A stretch of 64,000 nucleotides of DNA from Mycogone perniciosa (GCA_025331125.1 JAOALB010000098.1:51136-115135); one strand, 5' to 3'. Shown: positions 11,623-23,107, counted from the first letter of the stretch. Made by a program: numbers and translations. Notes: generated by a model from the letters alone, not told the origin.

Positions 11623-13974
11623 TTAAGCCTCCGTTGATGCGCTCGGATTCTCCTGTGCACCCAGCTTGTCTGATGGGCCAGATGTCTGCTCTGGCTTCAT
11701 GGTCGGGAAAGCCAGGACTTCTCTAATGCTGTAGTTATCGGTCAAGAACATCATCATTCGGTCAATACCCATGCCCCAGCCACCAGTCGGGGGCAGACCG
11801 TGCTCCAGAGCACGGCAGAATGTCTCATCAACCGCCTGAGCCTCGTCGTCACCCTGGGCCTTCTGCCGGGCTTGCTCTTCGAATCGCTCACGTTGCTCGG
11901 CAGCCACGTTCAACTCAGTGTAGCTGCGTTTTTGTTAGCATATTGGGCCATCAGTCGCTCAGGGGAGCACATACGCGTTGATAATTTCCTTCTTGCAGAC
12001 GAAGGCCTCGAAACGCTCGCAAAGACCAGGGGTATTGCGAGAGGTCTTGGCAAGGGGTGACATCATCTTGGGATGACCTGCGATGGTTAGCATCATTCAA
12101 GTGGGAATCCCAGCACTACACGACAATTAATGCTTACCAGTGATAAAAGTAGGGTTAATCTGAGAAGATGAGTTAATAAATGATGGAGTGATGGCTTTGA
12201 GGACACAACTTACGCATTGAGACTCCAGGAACTCTCCAACCAGGGCATCCAGCATTCGAGCATTGGTGAGGGGTGCGTTGCACTCGACTCCGGTCTTCTT
12301 CAGGATTCTCCTGAAGAATTCACCAGCCTCATCGGTGTGAAGCTCGTCAGCAGGGGGGAACTTCTCACCCACACACTCTTCGAGAGTGGGGATCATGTCA
12401 ATTCGACGCCAGGGGGCTTCCCAGTTGACCTCAATCTCCTCGCCCTTGATGTTGTGATACTTGGTCTTGTATGAGCCATGGATGTGCTTCACTAGACCAG
12501 GAACAAGGTCCTCAGTCATGGCCATGAGGTCGTAGTAGTCCGCATAGGCCATATAAAACTCCAAGCTGGTGAATTCTGGAAGATGTTAGTCGCTGTTGTT
12601 TGTGGTCCAAAAGGAGAACTTACCAGGGTTGTGGGTAAGATCAACACTCTCATTTCTGAACTGGCGGCCCATCTCGTAGACTCGGTTCAATCCACCGACA
12701 ACGAGCATCTTGAGATAGAGTTCAGGAGCGACACGGAGAAACATATCCATGTTCATGTCGTTGTGGTGGGTGATGAATGGCCTAGCTGTGGCACCACCAG
12801 CAATGGGGTTAAGCATTGGGGTCTGCACGGAAATGAAGTCTCGGTCGTCAAACCAGCGTCGGATGTAAGAATCGACCTTGGCCCTGGTAACGAAAACCTT
12901 TCGTGCGTTCTCGTTCATCATCAGGTCGAGATATCGCTGTCGGAAGCGCTGCTCAGGATTCTTGAATCCATAGTGGTCATCTGGAATCTAGTAACATAGT
13001 CAGACACCTGATTCAAACGCCGCAAGATGACTATTGAATACCTGATGCAAGCACGGCGACAGGAGAACCACTTCAACGGCAGCAATTGACAGCTCGCCAG
13101 AGAAGTCACCAGATCCCTGCTTGTTCTTGGGGTTTGTCCGGGTAGGGTAGCCCCGGATACCTGTCGACGTGTTAGATATTGCCGAGAGCCGGAGGAAGAG
13201 TGTGTATACGAACCGATGATATCACCTCGGCGGAGATTGAGATGCTGTTCATCGAAACTGGGGGTTGCCTCATCGCGGTTGTCTGCCTGCGCAAGGACTT
13301 GCAGTCGGGTGCCCTAGAATGAGTCAGGAGTGGTATCCTGGGGTTGGTTCGGGGGATCGAGAGCCATACATCGGAGCGAATGTCGTAGAAGAAGAGCTTG
13401 CTTCCCGCAGAGCGCCGGACGTATATTCTTCCTGCCAGCGAGAGCAGCTTGGTCTTGTCGTAGTCGCCGTTCTTCAGGCCGGAGTAGTCGTTGGCGAAGT
13501 TGCGGATGTCGTATTCGACGTGGAACTATACATATGTTAGTAACCATTAGCCATCAATCAGGCTCCCAATCAAGCCCCCAATTGCGCATACCTTGTGCGG
13601 GTAGGCCTTGCCCTTGGAATGGAGATCGTTGACTGTTCGTGATCGAATTTCGAAGTACTAGCACCATTTCAGTCAGTCCTCACGCTCCATAATTGTGAAA
13701 TCGGATGTCGTGTGCGCATAGCCAAACGAACCTGATTAGGGGTGAGCTCCTTCTCAGCGGCCTCAGCATTCCTGTTAGCACCAGCCTGCGATTGCGCGGG
13801 CTTAGCGGCATCCTTCTCCTTCTTCGCGGCCTCCTTTTCACGCGCCTTCTGACGCTTCTTGAGTTCGGTCTTGGAGATCATCTCTCCAGTGACCTCGTCC
13901 AGGTGCAGCTTGGCAACGGCGGCAGCAGCGTCAGCAGCGCCAGCATCGTTGGTAGTGGGCTGATTGTCCGCCAT
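11623..13974 (-). CDS. krs1: Cytoplasmic lysyl-tRNA synthetase
   Basis: Ten exons: 13974-13732, 13657-13592, 13525-13370, 13313-13214, 13160-13042, 12987-12624, 12575-12214, 12159-12138, 12077-11975, 11923-11623; 611 residues. All nine introns are 48-74 nt; two use GTTCGT donors, and one exon is only 22 nt. The protein has a Lys/Ala-rich N-terminal extension (KKRQKAREKEAAKK), an OB-fold anticodon-binding domain (GRIYVRRSAGSKLFFYDI), and the class II catalytic core. That core includes PMLNPIAGGATARPF, motif 2 FRNESVDLTHNPEF and motif 3 GWGMGIDRMMMFL. It charges tRNA-Lys. No mitochondrial presequence precedes ATG 13974, as the in-frame upstream codon is TTG. Confidence 0.96.
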
Positions 13975-15271
13975 ATTAGCGATCCGATACTCTGTTTTTC
14001 TTGATGAAAGTCCGAGAATTGGGTATGCGGGCAAAATATATCAACTCGAAAACACGCCTCGAGTCACACAAGTGGGATGGCAGAAAACAGTCACCCCGCC
14101 ATGCGCCAATGGCGGGGTTCAATGCCCAGGGCTTTTTTCCCCTAAATCGGCGGGATTTCGATTCGCCGATCCGATCCGTGAGTCACTTGTCAACAGTGGA
14201 GGCTAAAATTGCAGTGCATCTGCAAGTCCAGACAGGGGGTTTCAACCCGACCATCCCCGGCCTACTAGGACGGGGGAGGCTGAGTAGCAAAGTACGTTTT
14301 GGTTTGCCCAAAAAAAAGTTACTTCGTACGGAGTACTCTAGTTTTCTATATGATTCTCATATAGATAAAAATAGACATGTTTTTCTGCATAACACCAAGA
14401 TCATAACAATTACTACAACTTCAATACATTACAGCATTTCCTAAACCTAACTGTTTTGCATTCAGCTTTGCCTACAGCTTTTTTAAAAGCTCCTTTATCT
14501 GCAGCCCAAAACTGGCTTAATTCAGGGACTACTCTGATGCAGGAGTGTGTATTATGATAGTAATTCTTGTCGTTGATGATGTCGTATTTGTATGCGAATA
14601 TTGAATTTTATGTAGATAAAGGATCTCCTTGTGTTGTTATATATTAGCCAGGCTTTCATGTACTTTTTTTTTGCGAACCTAAGTGTACTTTGCTACTCAG
14701 CGCCCCCCTGGACCCCTGTCATTGTAAGAGGTACCAAGAGTTATGACCTGACCAAGGCATACACATTCATCAACTTGGAACCGCTCAACAACTCACCAGC
14801 AACCGATATCGGAGAACAAAAACACCTCATCAAAAAAGAAAATATAGTGAGGAATGAGCTTTAGGAACTTCCGGAACTGTGACAAACACGATCCGAACAC
14901 AAACGCTCCAAAGTTGAATCGCCCCTGAGTTGAGATGTTGAGATAGCCTCATCCCCTCCCCTGATACCACATCCATAAAGAGCAAACTCCCCGGAATTCT
15001 TTCCATCAAACAACATTATTTCTCGTACGTAACTACCTCGTATAAGTCCTCTCTGTATTTTGTATTAGTTTTGGCCAAGTGGCTAGTGTCTATATCAATT
15101 ATCAATTATTAATCGTTAATTATTAATGATCTTCCCTCCACCTGACATCTCTCATCTCCTACATACATACACAGTAACAAGTCAAGACTCAACGACCATA
15201 GAGTCAATTGTATCTGAACCAAAGTATCTAATTTAGAAGCATTAGCAAGCCCAAAGTATATACAATCAGTC
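13975..15271. other. Intergenic region between KRS1 and the aminotransferase gene
   Basis: About 1.3 kb between divergent genes. It contains a copy of CGTACGGAGTAC near 14325-14340 and AT-rich stretches; the last 250 bases are the likely promoter of the + gene. No coding region is convincing. Confidence 0.5.
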
Positions 15272-16582
15272 ATGGCTCTCTCCCGTCGCGCCGGTGCCCT
15301 CACCACCCCGGATCCTACATTCCCACTTCTCGCCAACAACTGGAACCGCGTTTCCAATCCAAACGGCTACGTGAATCTTGGTGTCGCAGAAAACTCGCTA
15401 ATGCACGCCACTCTCTCCGAGCATCTTCACAGGAATATGGCTCTTCCCACAAAGGCCTTCACCTACGGAGACTTCTACATGCGATCGCGAACCGCGATCG
15501 CGCGCTTCCTCACAAAGTACCTCAAGTCCGTCCAACCCATTGAGCCGTCCCACGTCACTGTTACAAGTGGGTGCACCTCCGCTATTGAGCATATGGCATG
15601 GGCCTTTGGGAATCCAGGGGATGTGATCCTGTTGGGTCGTCCGTATTATGGGGCCTTCCCTAGTGATGCGACCTTGCGCACCGGGACGAAACTTGCCTTC
15701 ATCTCGTTTGAGCAAGATGACCCTTTTGGACTAAATTGTGTGAAGCGGTACGAAGAAAAGGTTCTCGAGGTGCAGGCCCGTGGGGAGAGAGTGGCGGCGT
15801 TGATTCTATGCCATCCGCATAATCCTCTGGGACGATGCTATCCGCGGGAGGTGCTCATCGACTTTCCAAAGCTTTGCCAGAAATATCAGATCCATCTAAT
15901 CAGCGATGAGATATACGCGCTGTCAATATACTCGAATAATATTGACACCTACCCTTCCCCAACTCCGTTCGAGTCTGTACTCTCTATCGACCCGGCTGGC
16001 ATTATAGACCCAGCACTGGTCCATATCCTCTGGGGCATGTCTAAGGATTTTGGCGCAAACGGCCTGCGACTCGGCGCCATCATATCTCAGCAGAACCAGG
16101 ACCTACAGAATGCACTATTCCCGGTATCTCTTTTCAGCTCTATATCTTCCCTCTCTGAGCATGTTACAGCCAATGTGCTCGAAGACGAAGCCTGGGTGGA
16201 AAAGTACATTCATGAGAACCAGGAGAAACTAGCTGAGAGACACGAACACATCACAAAATGGGCAATTGAACACGGTATCGGATATGCTGCCGGTGCTAAT
16301 GCAGGTTTCTTCCTTTGGGTGGACTTGGGGAGTACATATCTCAAGAACAATAGCACTGCCGCTAGGATAGAGGACCTCGACGAAGCCGTCATGGATGCTC
16401 TCCTCGAGAAAAAGGTGCTCTTGGCACCAGGAGCTCGCTATGGGGCTGAACAGCCCGGCTGGTTCCGCGTCGTCTTCTCCCATGAGATAGGTTACCTCGA
16501 TGAAGGTCTGCGTCGCATTATCGCCGCTGTACAACCCTCAGCCGAACAAGATCACGACAAACATGTAAGCAACCAAGCATAG
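15272..16582 (+). CDS. PLP-dependent class I/II aminotransferase, ACC-synthase-like (GliI-like subgroup)
   Basis: A single exon of 436 residues starting at ATG 15272. It belongs to the fold-type I aminotransferase family. NLGVAENSLM lies at the N-terminus, TSGCTSAIEHMAW is the cofactor-phosphate loop, and HPHNPLGRCYP and SDEIYALSIY follow. The lysine that binds PLP is K258 in WGMSKDFGANGLRLG. A C-terminal arginine region, WFRVVFSH, is also present. Fungal relatives include 1-aminocyclopropane-1-carboxylate-synthase-like proteins and GliI-type C-S lyases of epipolythiodioxopiperazine clusters. No other cluster genes lie nearby, so it may be a free-standing metabolic enzyme. The exact reaction is unknown; the family call is secure. 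Confidence 0.88.
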   Translation: MALSRRAGALTTPDPTFPLLANNWNRVSNPNGYVNLGVAENSLMHATLSEHLHRNMALPTKAFTYGDFYMRSRTAIARFLTKYLKSVQPIEPSHVTVTSGCTSAIEHMAWAFGNPGDVILLGRPYYGAFPSDATLRTGTKLAFISFEQDDPFGLNCVKRYEEKVLEVQARGERVAALILCHPHNPLGRCYPREVLIDFPKLCQKYQIHLISDEIYALSIYSNNIDTYPSPTPFESVLSIDPAGIIDPALVHILWGMSKDFGANGLRLGAIISQQNQDLQNALFPVSLFSSISSLSEHVTANVLEDEAWVEKYIHENQEKLAERHEHITKWAIEHGIGYAAGANAGFFLWVDLGSTYLKNNSTAARIEDLDEAVMDALLEKKVLLAPGARYGAEQPGWFRVVFSHEIGYLDEGLRRIIAAVQPSAEQDHDKHVSNQA

Positions 16583-17037
16583 ATAGCATAGAGTATATGA
16601 AGTAGTACCGGTGCTAATGTCGATCCCTTCTAATTCTTTTTCGTCTTAGTCAATCTCAAGCATAAGAATCACCATCAATATCATGCACGAAGACTCGACA
16701 GTTTGAACTCTTGACTGTTAATCATTTGCGTATACTTCGTACTTCGTATGCTTTGAGGCCTCCCTGCCAAGATGGCTTTCGTTTGCTGTGCTCCAGCCAG
16801 GTACCGTGCCCCAAAAATTAATTGGCTGTCGTTGACGTATCAGAATGCGATTTGGTGAGGATGTGAAGTGATTTGCTGCAGCATCAAGATGCCCAACCAG
16901 CCTGTGAGGCTGAGTCGCCGCAACACAGGTGCCTAAATGAGTGATACTTGTATTCAAGCCCAACGAGCTGGAACTTTATCCTCCACCATGTTACACCAAG
17001 AATAACCTCATCCGACCGCGCGTATACAGTCTTTCAC
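16583..17037. other. Intergenic region, promoter of the HET gene
   Basis: About 450 bases, containing CGTACTTCGTATG-like sequence near 16736. No gene is seen. The HET-gene frame extends upstream only from a TTG. Confidence 0.45.
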
Positions 17038-19014
17038 ATGGAGAAGTACGAGTATGGCCCGATTGATCTTGGTGGCCCTGCAATTCGGCTTCTCCGTCTT
17101 CACCAAGGAAACGGCACCAACATATCTTGCGAGCTCTTCCAAGCATGGCTCCATTTAGGCGACGTTGGAGTCCCCTATGAGGCTCTATCGTATGACTGGG
17201 GCTCCACTGAATTAACTCACACCATTTTGGTCAACGGCAGGAGCCTATGCATCACTTGGAACCTATACTGCGCCCTCCAAATGTTGTGTCTAGAAGACGA
17301 AGATCGAATCTTGTGGGTGGATGCCATCTGTATCGACCAAAGCAACAACAAAGAGCGAGGCCACCAGGTCCAGCAAATGGGGGACATTTACAAGCAAGCT
17401 GATCAGATCATCTTTTGGTTGGGCGAGGGAACCTATAAGACCGATATCTTCATGAGGTCTATGCAGCTGCTTCACAAAGAGACCATCGAACTTGCGTGGA
17501 AAACCTGGACACGAGACGACAACCTCTTGAGGTATCACTGGGAAAAGATCCAGCCAAGAGTGGTATATCCAAGCCAAGAGTCAGTGAGTCTGCAGCGGGA
17601 GGGCTTACAGACTCTCCTAGACCGACCTTGGTTCCGCAGGTTTTGGATCTTACAAGAAGTAGCCAACGCCAAAGCCGCTTTGGTTGGTTGTGGCACGAAG
17701 TTCATTTCGGCACGTCTTTTCAGCCTCGCCCCGGGACTCTTGGATGTCCATCCCGACGCGCATTGCCAATCCGTTTTAGATATCACGCCGACTCCGTGGA
17801 GACAGATCTCTTGGTGGGGCCACGGCCAGGATATTTACACCTTATTAAGAAGATTTGGCGGTAGTGAAGCAAGTGACCCACGAGATATTATCTATGTCTT
17901 GGGGAGAATGTCTTCAGATGCAAAGGACAGCATCGCTCTCCTTCCGGACTACGACAAGGGCGAGGAAGAGCTCGTTCGCAACGCCGTTGAATTCATATTC
18001 TGTGACAAGTTCAACAACCTGATCGAAGATGAGGTCCCCATTACGGTGCGCCAACTTGTAAAAATGTTGGAAAAAATACAGTTGAAGGCCTTTGAGAACT
18101 ATGCAAAGCTGTCTAAGAAGATCGATATGGAGATGCGTCTCAACCGATCAGGATTCAAAATTGATGCTGCGGTCGTCAAGACTGTGGTGGCCAACGATGC
18201 AACCGGGGGAGTGACAGAATTGCTTATTCAGTGTCGAGGAAGAGAGCTCGATATAACTGATGAGGTTATCAAGTCTGCGGTAACGAATTGGCATAAAGCG
18301 GAAGCGGTTATGGAAGTTTTAGTTCGTCGCCGTGGAGACTCACTCTTCATCGAAAATCAGATGCTTATAGCTGCAGCACGAAATGAAGGATGTTGGAAGG
18401 AGATTACGGAATCATTCCTAAAGTCTCCGGGGGGGGGGGTCAACATCACAGATTTCACTAGCGTGGCCGTAGCTGTAGCAGACCGGAAATGCGGAGACGG
18501 GGTTTTGGAAGTACTCTTAACGTTTCAGAGAGAGTTCGATGGAACAACAGTAGCTAGGGCTGCAGCACTTAATGAGGGATGTGGGGAGAAGATTATAGAA
18601 TTACTCTTGAAGTGTCAGAGAGAGTTCGATGGAACAACAGCGGCCGAGGCTGCAGCACTCAATGGCAGGAAATCTGGGGAAATAATCGATTTACTCTTAC
18701 AGCATCGAAGTCAGGAGATCAAGTTAACCTGGGAACTTCTTGAAAACATTATAGCCAACAAGAGTGGAACAAGTGGGTTGCAGTCTCTCATTCAACATGG
18801 CTTGAAGATCGCAAAGAAGGTTGAAGACGCCAAGGATATCCATGTCAGCATGGAATATGTCTCGTCGCTTCATGATCACATGAGGCACCAAATGTTGGCA
18901 GCGAACAGGCGATTTCATAGGCCAGTACCATTAGACACAAAGATGCATGCTTGGGAGCAAGTGTTGGAGAGCTGCGAAAAAGGTTGTATGCCGAGAAATT
19001 TTTGGGACTTTTAG
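17038..19014 (+). CDS. Heterokaryon-incompatibility (HET) domain protein with degenerate ankyrin-like repeats
   Basis: A single exon of 658 residues from ATG 17038 (MEKYEYGPIDL). The HET domain spans about residues 45-200 with its three signature blocks: YEALSYDWGS, LWVDAICIDQ, and RFWILQEVANA. Residues ~340-580 are short imperfect repeats of ankyrin-like type, each with an acidic-hydrophobic helix (ELLIQCRGRELDIT, EVLVRRRGDSLFI, EVLLTFQREF, ELLLKCQREF). The QREFDGTT block occurs twice, at 18529-18550 and 18619-18640. HET proteins trigger cell death after fusion of unlike hyphae; the repeats probably sense a partner. An 11-G run at 18429-18439 lies in frame. After the stop another frame stays open, so the C-terminus may be altered. 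The partner locus is unknown. Confidence 0.88.
   Translation: MEKYEYGPIDLGGPAIRLLRLHQGNGTNISCELFQAWLHLGDVGVPYEALSYDWGSTELTHTILVNGRSLCITWNLYCALQMLCLEDEDRILWVDAICIDQSNNKERGHQVQQMGDIYKQADQIIFWLGEGTYKTDIFMRSMQLLHKETIELAWKTWTRDDNLLRYHWEKIQPRVVYPSQESVSLQREGLQTLLDRPWFRRFWILQEVANAKAALVGCGTKFISARLFSLAPGLLDVHPDAHCQSVLDITPTPWRQISWWGHGQDIYTLLRRFGGSEASDPRDIIYVLGRMSSDAKDSIALLPDYDKGEEELVRNAVEFIFCDKFNNLIEDEVPITVRQLVKMLEKIQLKAFENYAKLSKKIDMEMRLNRSGFKIDAAVVKTVVANDATGGVTELLIQCRGRELDITDEVIKSAVTNWHKAEAVMEVLVRRRGDSLFIENQMLIAAARNEGCWKEITESFLKSPGGGVNITDFTSVAVAVADRKCGDGVLEVLLTFQREFDGTTVARAAALNEGCGEKIIELLLKCQREFDGTTAAEAAALNGRKSGEIIDLLLQHRSQEIKLTWELLENIIANKSGTSGLQSLIQHGLKIAKKVEDAKDIHVSMEYVSSLHDHMRHQMLAANRRFHRPVPLDTKMHAWEQVLESCEKGCMPRNFWDF
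18429..18439 (+). repeat. G11 homopolymer inside the HET-domain gene
   Basis: Eleven consecutive G residues following AAGTCTCC. In the sequence given, the run keeps the repeats on both sides in the same frame. A change of one or two bases would truncate the protein, so length variation would act as an on/off switch. Confidence 0.9.
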
Positions 19015-19240
19015 ATTGGGAAAAGGGACTGGGACTCGTTCATGGAAGACTAGAGATTGCTGTTATAAAACAGACTTTGGGTTACTGGGTGTATATATTT
19101 CTGAGTCAATGCTATTCAATATCATCACCACCGCAATAACAGCCCTCAGTCTAATGACTTCAAAAATCGTATATCTTATTTCTCCATTCCTATCTGCACT
19201 TCTAAAAAAACAATAGAGTCAGAGCCAAGGATGTGTTCCT

Positions 19241-19891
19241 TCACTCCCCGGGAAACTTCAGTTCCTGTTTCGCGCCCTCACAGCCCTGCAAATAGTCCAC
19301 ACGGTTCGTGGTGTACAACTCAGCCTTAATCTTGTTGCCCAAGCTCGCAGCGCCGTTATCCAAGCCACCGGCCTTGACACTCATCATGGTAGGCATGGCT
19401 TCGGGTTCGGTGTACAAGCTAGATCCGCAGGTGCCGCAAAAGAAGTGCCTATTCGTCTTGTCCGAATCGCCGGTGGAGCTCCATACCTTGGGTGTGCCTA
19501 TACACACACGCACGCTGTGAGAGGGTGGTAGAACAGGGGGGTATGAGGAGACCATACCCTTTGTAATTGTAAAAGCGGCCCTAGGAACAACAGCGTTGGA
19601 CGTAAAAGCACTTCCAGTCCACTGGTAGATCCATCACCCGTCAGCACGGGAACCCAATCATCCAGCCGGGAGGCGTGTATAAGTGCCCACCCCTACATAC
19701 CTTTTGGCAAAACCCGCAGTGGCACAAGACAGCAGCAGCCACCTCACCTGTATCGGAACTAGTCAGCACGTCATCTCAGGCCTCACGATAGTAATATTCC
19801 GAGTGGGCCTATGCATGTACTCGTAGTAGTACTTACCAGTAAACTGGTACTCAATCTCCCTGCACGCGCAGCTACCCGTCGTAGTCGTCAT
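19241..19891 (-). CDS. GFA/CENP-V family zinc protein (glutathione-dependent formaldehyde-activating-like)
   Basis: Four exons: 19891-19837, 19747-19701, 19621-19558, 19497-19241; 140 residues, the normal size for this family. Joined, it shows all zinc-ligand blocks: CAC (residues 8-10), CHCGFC (27-32) and CGTCGSSLY (76-84). The GFA fold binds structural and catalytic zinc; a few members react with S-hydroxymethylglutathione, most are uncharacterised. The start at 19891 gives the usual N-terminus. In-frame ATGs at 19973 and 20023 would add up to 44 residues and might make a longer isoform, but that part shows no homology I recognise. Introns are 61-89 nt with good donors. Confidence 0.88.
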
Positions 19892-20630
19892 TTTGATAAG
19901 TCTAATGCAGCTCTTCTCTTCGGCTTGGTCCGGAATTTGTTCATCAAGGTTCTCTCGGGGGGAACCATAGGCCATATAAATAATCCTACGAAAACCCCCG
20001 CCGATCTCTTCTTTCTTCGTCATGCGGGGTGGAAAAGCTGGGGAGTGGGGTTATGCAGTGATTGGACGACTCGAACTTGGGATTCAGGAATCATTGAGCT
20101 GATTTGGAATCATACGTGGCCTTTGTTTCCCCCTCTCAGCTGTAGGAATATCGACTTGGTGGCTGTGCCGAGCAATCTCGTCCGAAACTTCCGTGTCTTG
20201 TATGGTATCTAATAGATACATTCTCCCAGACGACAACTGTGGAGTATCTGCGTGACATATCCAGCCAGACGATATTATCGTATGTTTGCTTTTTGATGTT
20301 ACATCTGCTTTCCGTTGACGTCTCCAGGCAGCTCCCACATCGCGTTAGGCGTTTGTGTAATCATCAGCCCTAGCACATCATAAGGGTCATCCTGCACCTC
20401 AATTTCCATTTGTATTTATCTGTCCTGCTAGTCCAGATAATTAAAACTCTCTCGTATCTCCAATAGTTCCCCTCGGAAACGAAACGTGTTCTTCATACAT
20501 GTGGCCTGGGAGCCTTGGGCCTTGGCAACGATCCACCCCATATTACTGCCCTATCCGTATTTAGACCTTCCAGCAACCAAGTCCATGTTATCCGACAGCT
20601 CCCTAGGATCCAATCTAACAAGTTTAGACC
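19892..20630. other. Intergenic region, nothing supported beyond possible upstream GFA exon
   Basis: About 740 bases between two minus-strand genes. It contains the optional N-terminal extension of the GFA gene (to 20023). The remainder shows no gene. Confidence 0.4.
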
Positions 20631-21162
20631 TTAAACGCATTTCTTTGCAAGGCCACTGGCAATAGCGTCACGGCTCCTCTTGTCATCTCCGACAGTGAAG
20701 GTGCAGCTTGTGCCTTTTTCCTCGGGGCTGATGATGTAGGTAGTAGACCCGTCAGAGTTAATGGTCCAGCTGTAAGTGTAGGCACTTGACAACGAGCCAG
20801 AGGGGGGTCTCGTCCCTTCGACAGGAGATGGTCTCGTCGCCTCGACAGCAACAGTCTGGGGGCGGCTCTTGCAGTTAGGGTTGCCGCCGCCGATAAAACT
20901 GCTGACGATACAGGCAGCACCGTCGAAGATGTTGCTGAAGATGTTGCCCTCGGAGTCAACGCCAAACAAACCGCTGTTCAACTGCTCTTGGCTGGACTCG
21001 GCAGACGCGGCAGACTCAGCGGACGCCGCAGATTCGGCAGACTGGATAAGTTCGTCAGCATTTCGCTGTAGAAAATTGACAATGCCTAGAACTCACCATG
21101 GGAGCTGCGAAGCTGGTGCCGACGAGGCTGGCGAGTAGAAGGGTGACAATAGAGGTCTTCAT
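20631..21162 (-). CDS. Small secreted protein with Ser/Ala/Glu repeat
   Basis: Exons 21162-21097 and 21065-20631 (intron 31 nt, GTGAGT...CTACAG, very short) give 166 residues. The first 20 residues, MKTSIVTLLLASLVGTSFAA, are a clear signal peptide. The mature protein begins with a helical segment containing three SAE(S/A) units in the pattern SAESAASAESAASAESS. A Gly/Ser/Pro-rich middle and a beta-type C-terminal part (TYSWTINSDGSTTYII) follow. Four cysteines are present, enough for two disulfides. I recognise no enzyme domain; size and composition fit a secreted cell-surface or effector-like protein. The short intron is the weak point, but without it the frame is broken. Confidence 0.7.
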
Positions 21163-23107
21163 TTTGAGGATAAGGAAGTTATGGACAAAGATTGTCTGTG
21201 AGTATGAGTCTGACGTTGTGGAGTGCGGAAGAGTTGCTTGAAGCTATTGAGTTGAAGCTGGTGATAATGAGGCCTCTGGATGAGCCATGGCAGGCTTTAA
21301 GTATTCCAAGAGAAGCTCGATATCGCATGCAGTGTCATTCCTGTACGAAATGATTCTCACGGCTCGATGATTTCCATTTTCGATAGTCCGGCACATCATT
21401 CCTAACTCGATACCCCCACATGTCTAACATTTGCGCTTCGTGGTAGTGTCTTAGACCTTAAATTCCCTTATATGGCTTTCCTAACAGCTCGACACTGCGT
21501 TCTCCTCCCAAGCATTCCTTTCCCCTAGCCGTTGTTTCTTCAGTATAGGGTTTAACTGGAACGTCAATGCACGAATTTCCTAACGTGCGGTTTGTTGAAA
21601 GTTGAACCCGGTGCTTTGTGGGTCTGGATATGTGATTTGCGTATAAGTCATGTTATTGGCATTCCTGTGCAACACGGCCGTTTGTTTAAGGGATCAACCT
21701 GAACTTGGACCCTTACAAGTTTGGCTTGGCATTATATAAAAGCATACTTGAAGTAATTGGTTGGTAGAATGATTATGCCATTGACCAACCAACATCTATG
21801 ATTACAATCAAGGACGCAACCAGGGTGATCTAATTTGTATATTCATATGTCTCTAATGCTCTAAGGTCTCTATTCACTCCATGCATAGTCTATATGTGGC
21901 TCTCGTTGTGCACAGATCGCTTTCATATGTCTTATTACCACACTAGATTGGCTTGCCGACTGGCCCGTTCCGCTACCCGCTTCTTCACCACAGTCCTGTG
22001 CTCTCTCAGCTGTGCCGTTTGTCTTAAAGATATGCACTCTAATGCCAGCGTAATCGCATAACTGGCCAGCTCCACTACGACCTTCCAATGAAAGACAGTT
22101 ACCATACATTGTCCGCCCTCCGAGAGCAAGAACCAACACATGAACCTAAAGTAGTACACTAAAGGGGGTGTTAGGGGTCCAGCACGGGGCTCGTCATGTG
22201 ACCAGATTCAAGGGATGAGGTCCTCTCCCTAATAATAGTACGGAGTAAAGGGAGGTTTTATTACCTATGCGTGGTGTGTGGTGCTGCAAGAGACTGGAGT
22301 AGCAGTCTATTAAGTAGGGTTTCGCTGCTATCTTTGGCCAAAAACTGCCAGCAAACTTGAAAAACAATACAAATATCCGGGCTTCGTATTTGTACTGTAT
22401 TGAGTTGATTATACTGCATGGCTTTTACTTTTTAGCAACAATTGCTTGAAGTATTATTTGCGGTAATGTGTGTGGTATTTGCAGTCTTCTTTTCTGACCC
22501 CTGGCTGCCACTCTATAAACCGAGCATTCCCCTCCAGGATCAAGATAACTGGCTAATCTTCGACCAAAAGGACAACTACTATGTTAACATCAAGTGCCGA
22601 GAGAAGGGTAATAACTTGGGAAAATCATAGAAACTCTGGGACTAGTATAGAGATATCCAGAGCAAGCCATCATTACCCTATAGGTTAGCGGCAAGGGTCA
22701 TGAAACAAAGAATTCAAATGTCCGGATCATACACAGGGCGTTCTAAACCTCAACTTCAAAGCACGGCCATACGTCCTTGAAAAGAACAATATATATGCCT
22801 TCATGACTGCTACTTCTTCTACTGCGTCTGCTGCACCTACTCTGCTGCATGCGCCCAAGTTATACGTACAGTCTCCTCATCCCCCTCCTCCTCCTCCTTC
22901 TCATCATCCACTGTTGCCATTTCTCCTGACATCGTTAATCCCTCCTCTCGTTGTCTGGCCCTCATTCGCTCCCCTCCCAGCGGCGTCGCTCCGCATCGCC
23001 CGGTCTCTAACATTTTGAGGTATCATAGTTCCAAACACGCCGGCCGGGATGTGAAAAAAGTTTACTTGTCGTGTTGGGTGTTTTAAGGTTGGTTAATGTT
23101 GGTAGAT
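21163..23107. other. Intergenic region, no supported gene
   Basis: About 1.9 kb upstream of the secreted-protein gene and downstream of IDH1. It holds AT-rich segments, a TACGGAGTA copy near 22240, and pyrimidine-rich sequence from 22800 to 22960 near the IDH1 3' end. Two overlapping minus ORFs near 21870-22159 conflict in frame and are not convincing. Confidence 0.5.

Noticed and set aside
19811..20212. 133-codon plus ORF opposite the GFA gene start
   Set aside because: Antisense to exon 1 and the upstream region of the GFA gene; no family features.
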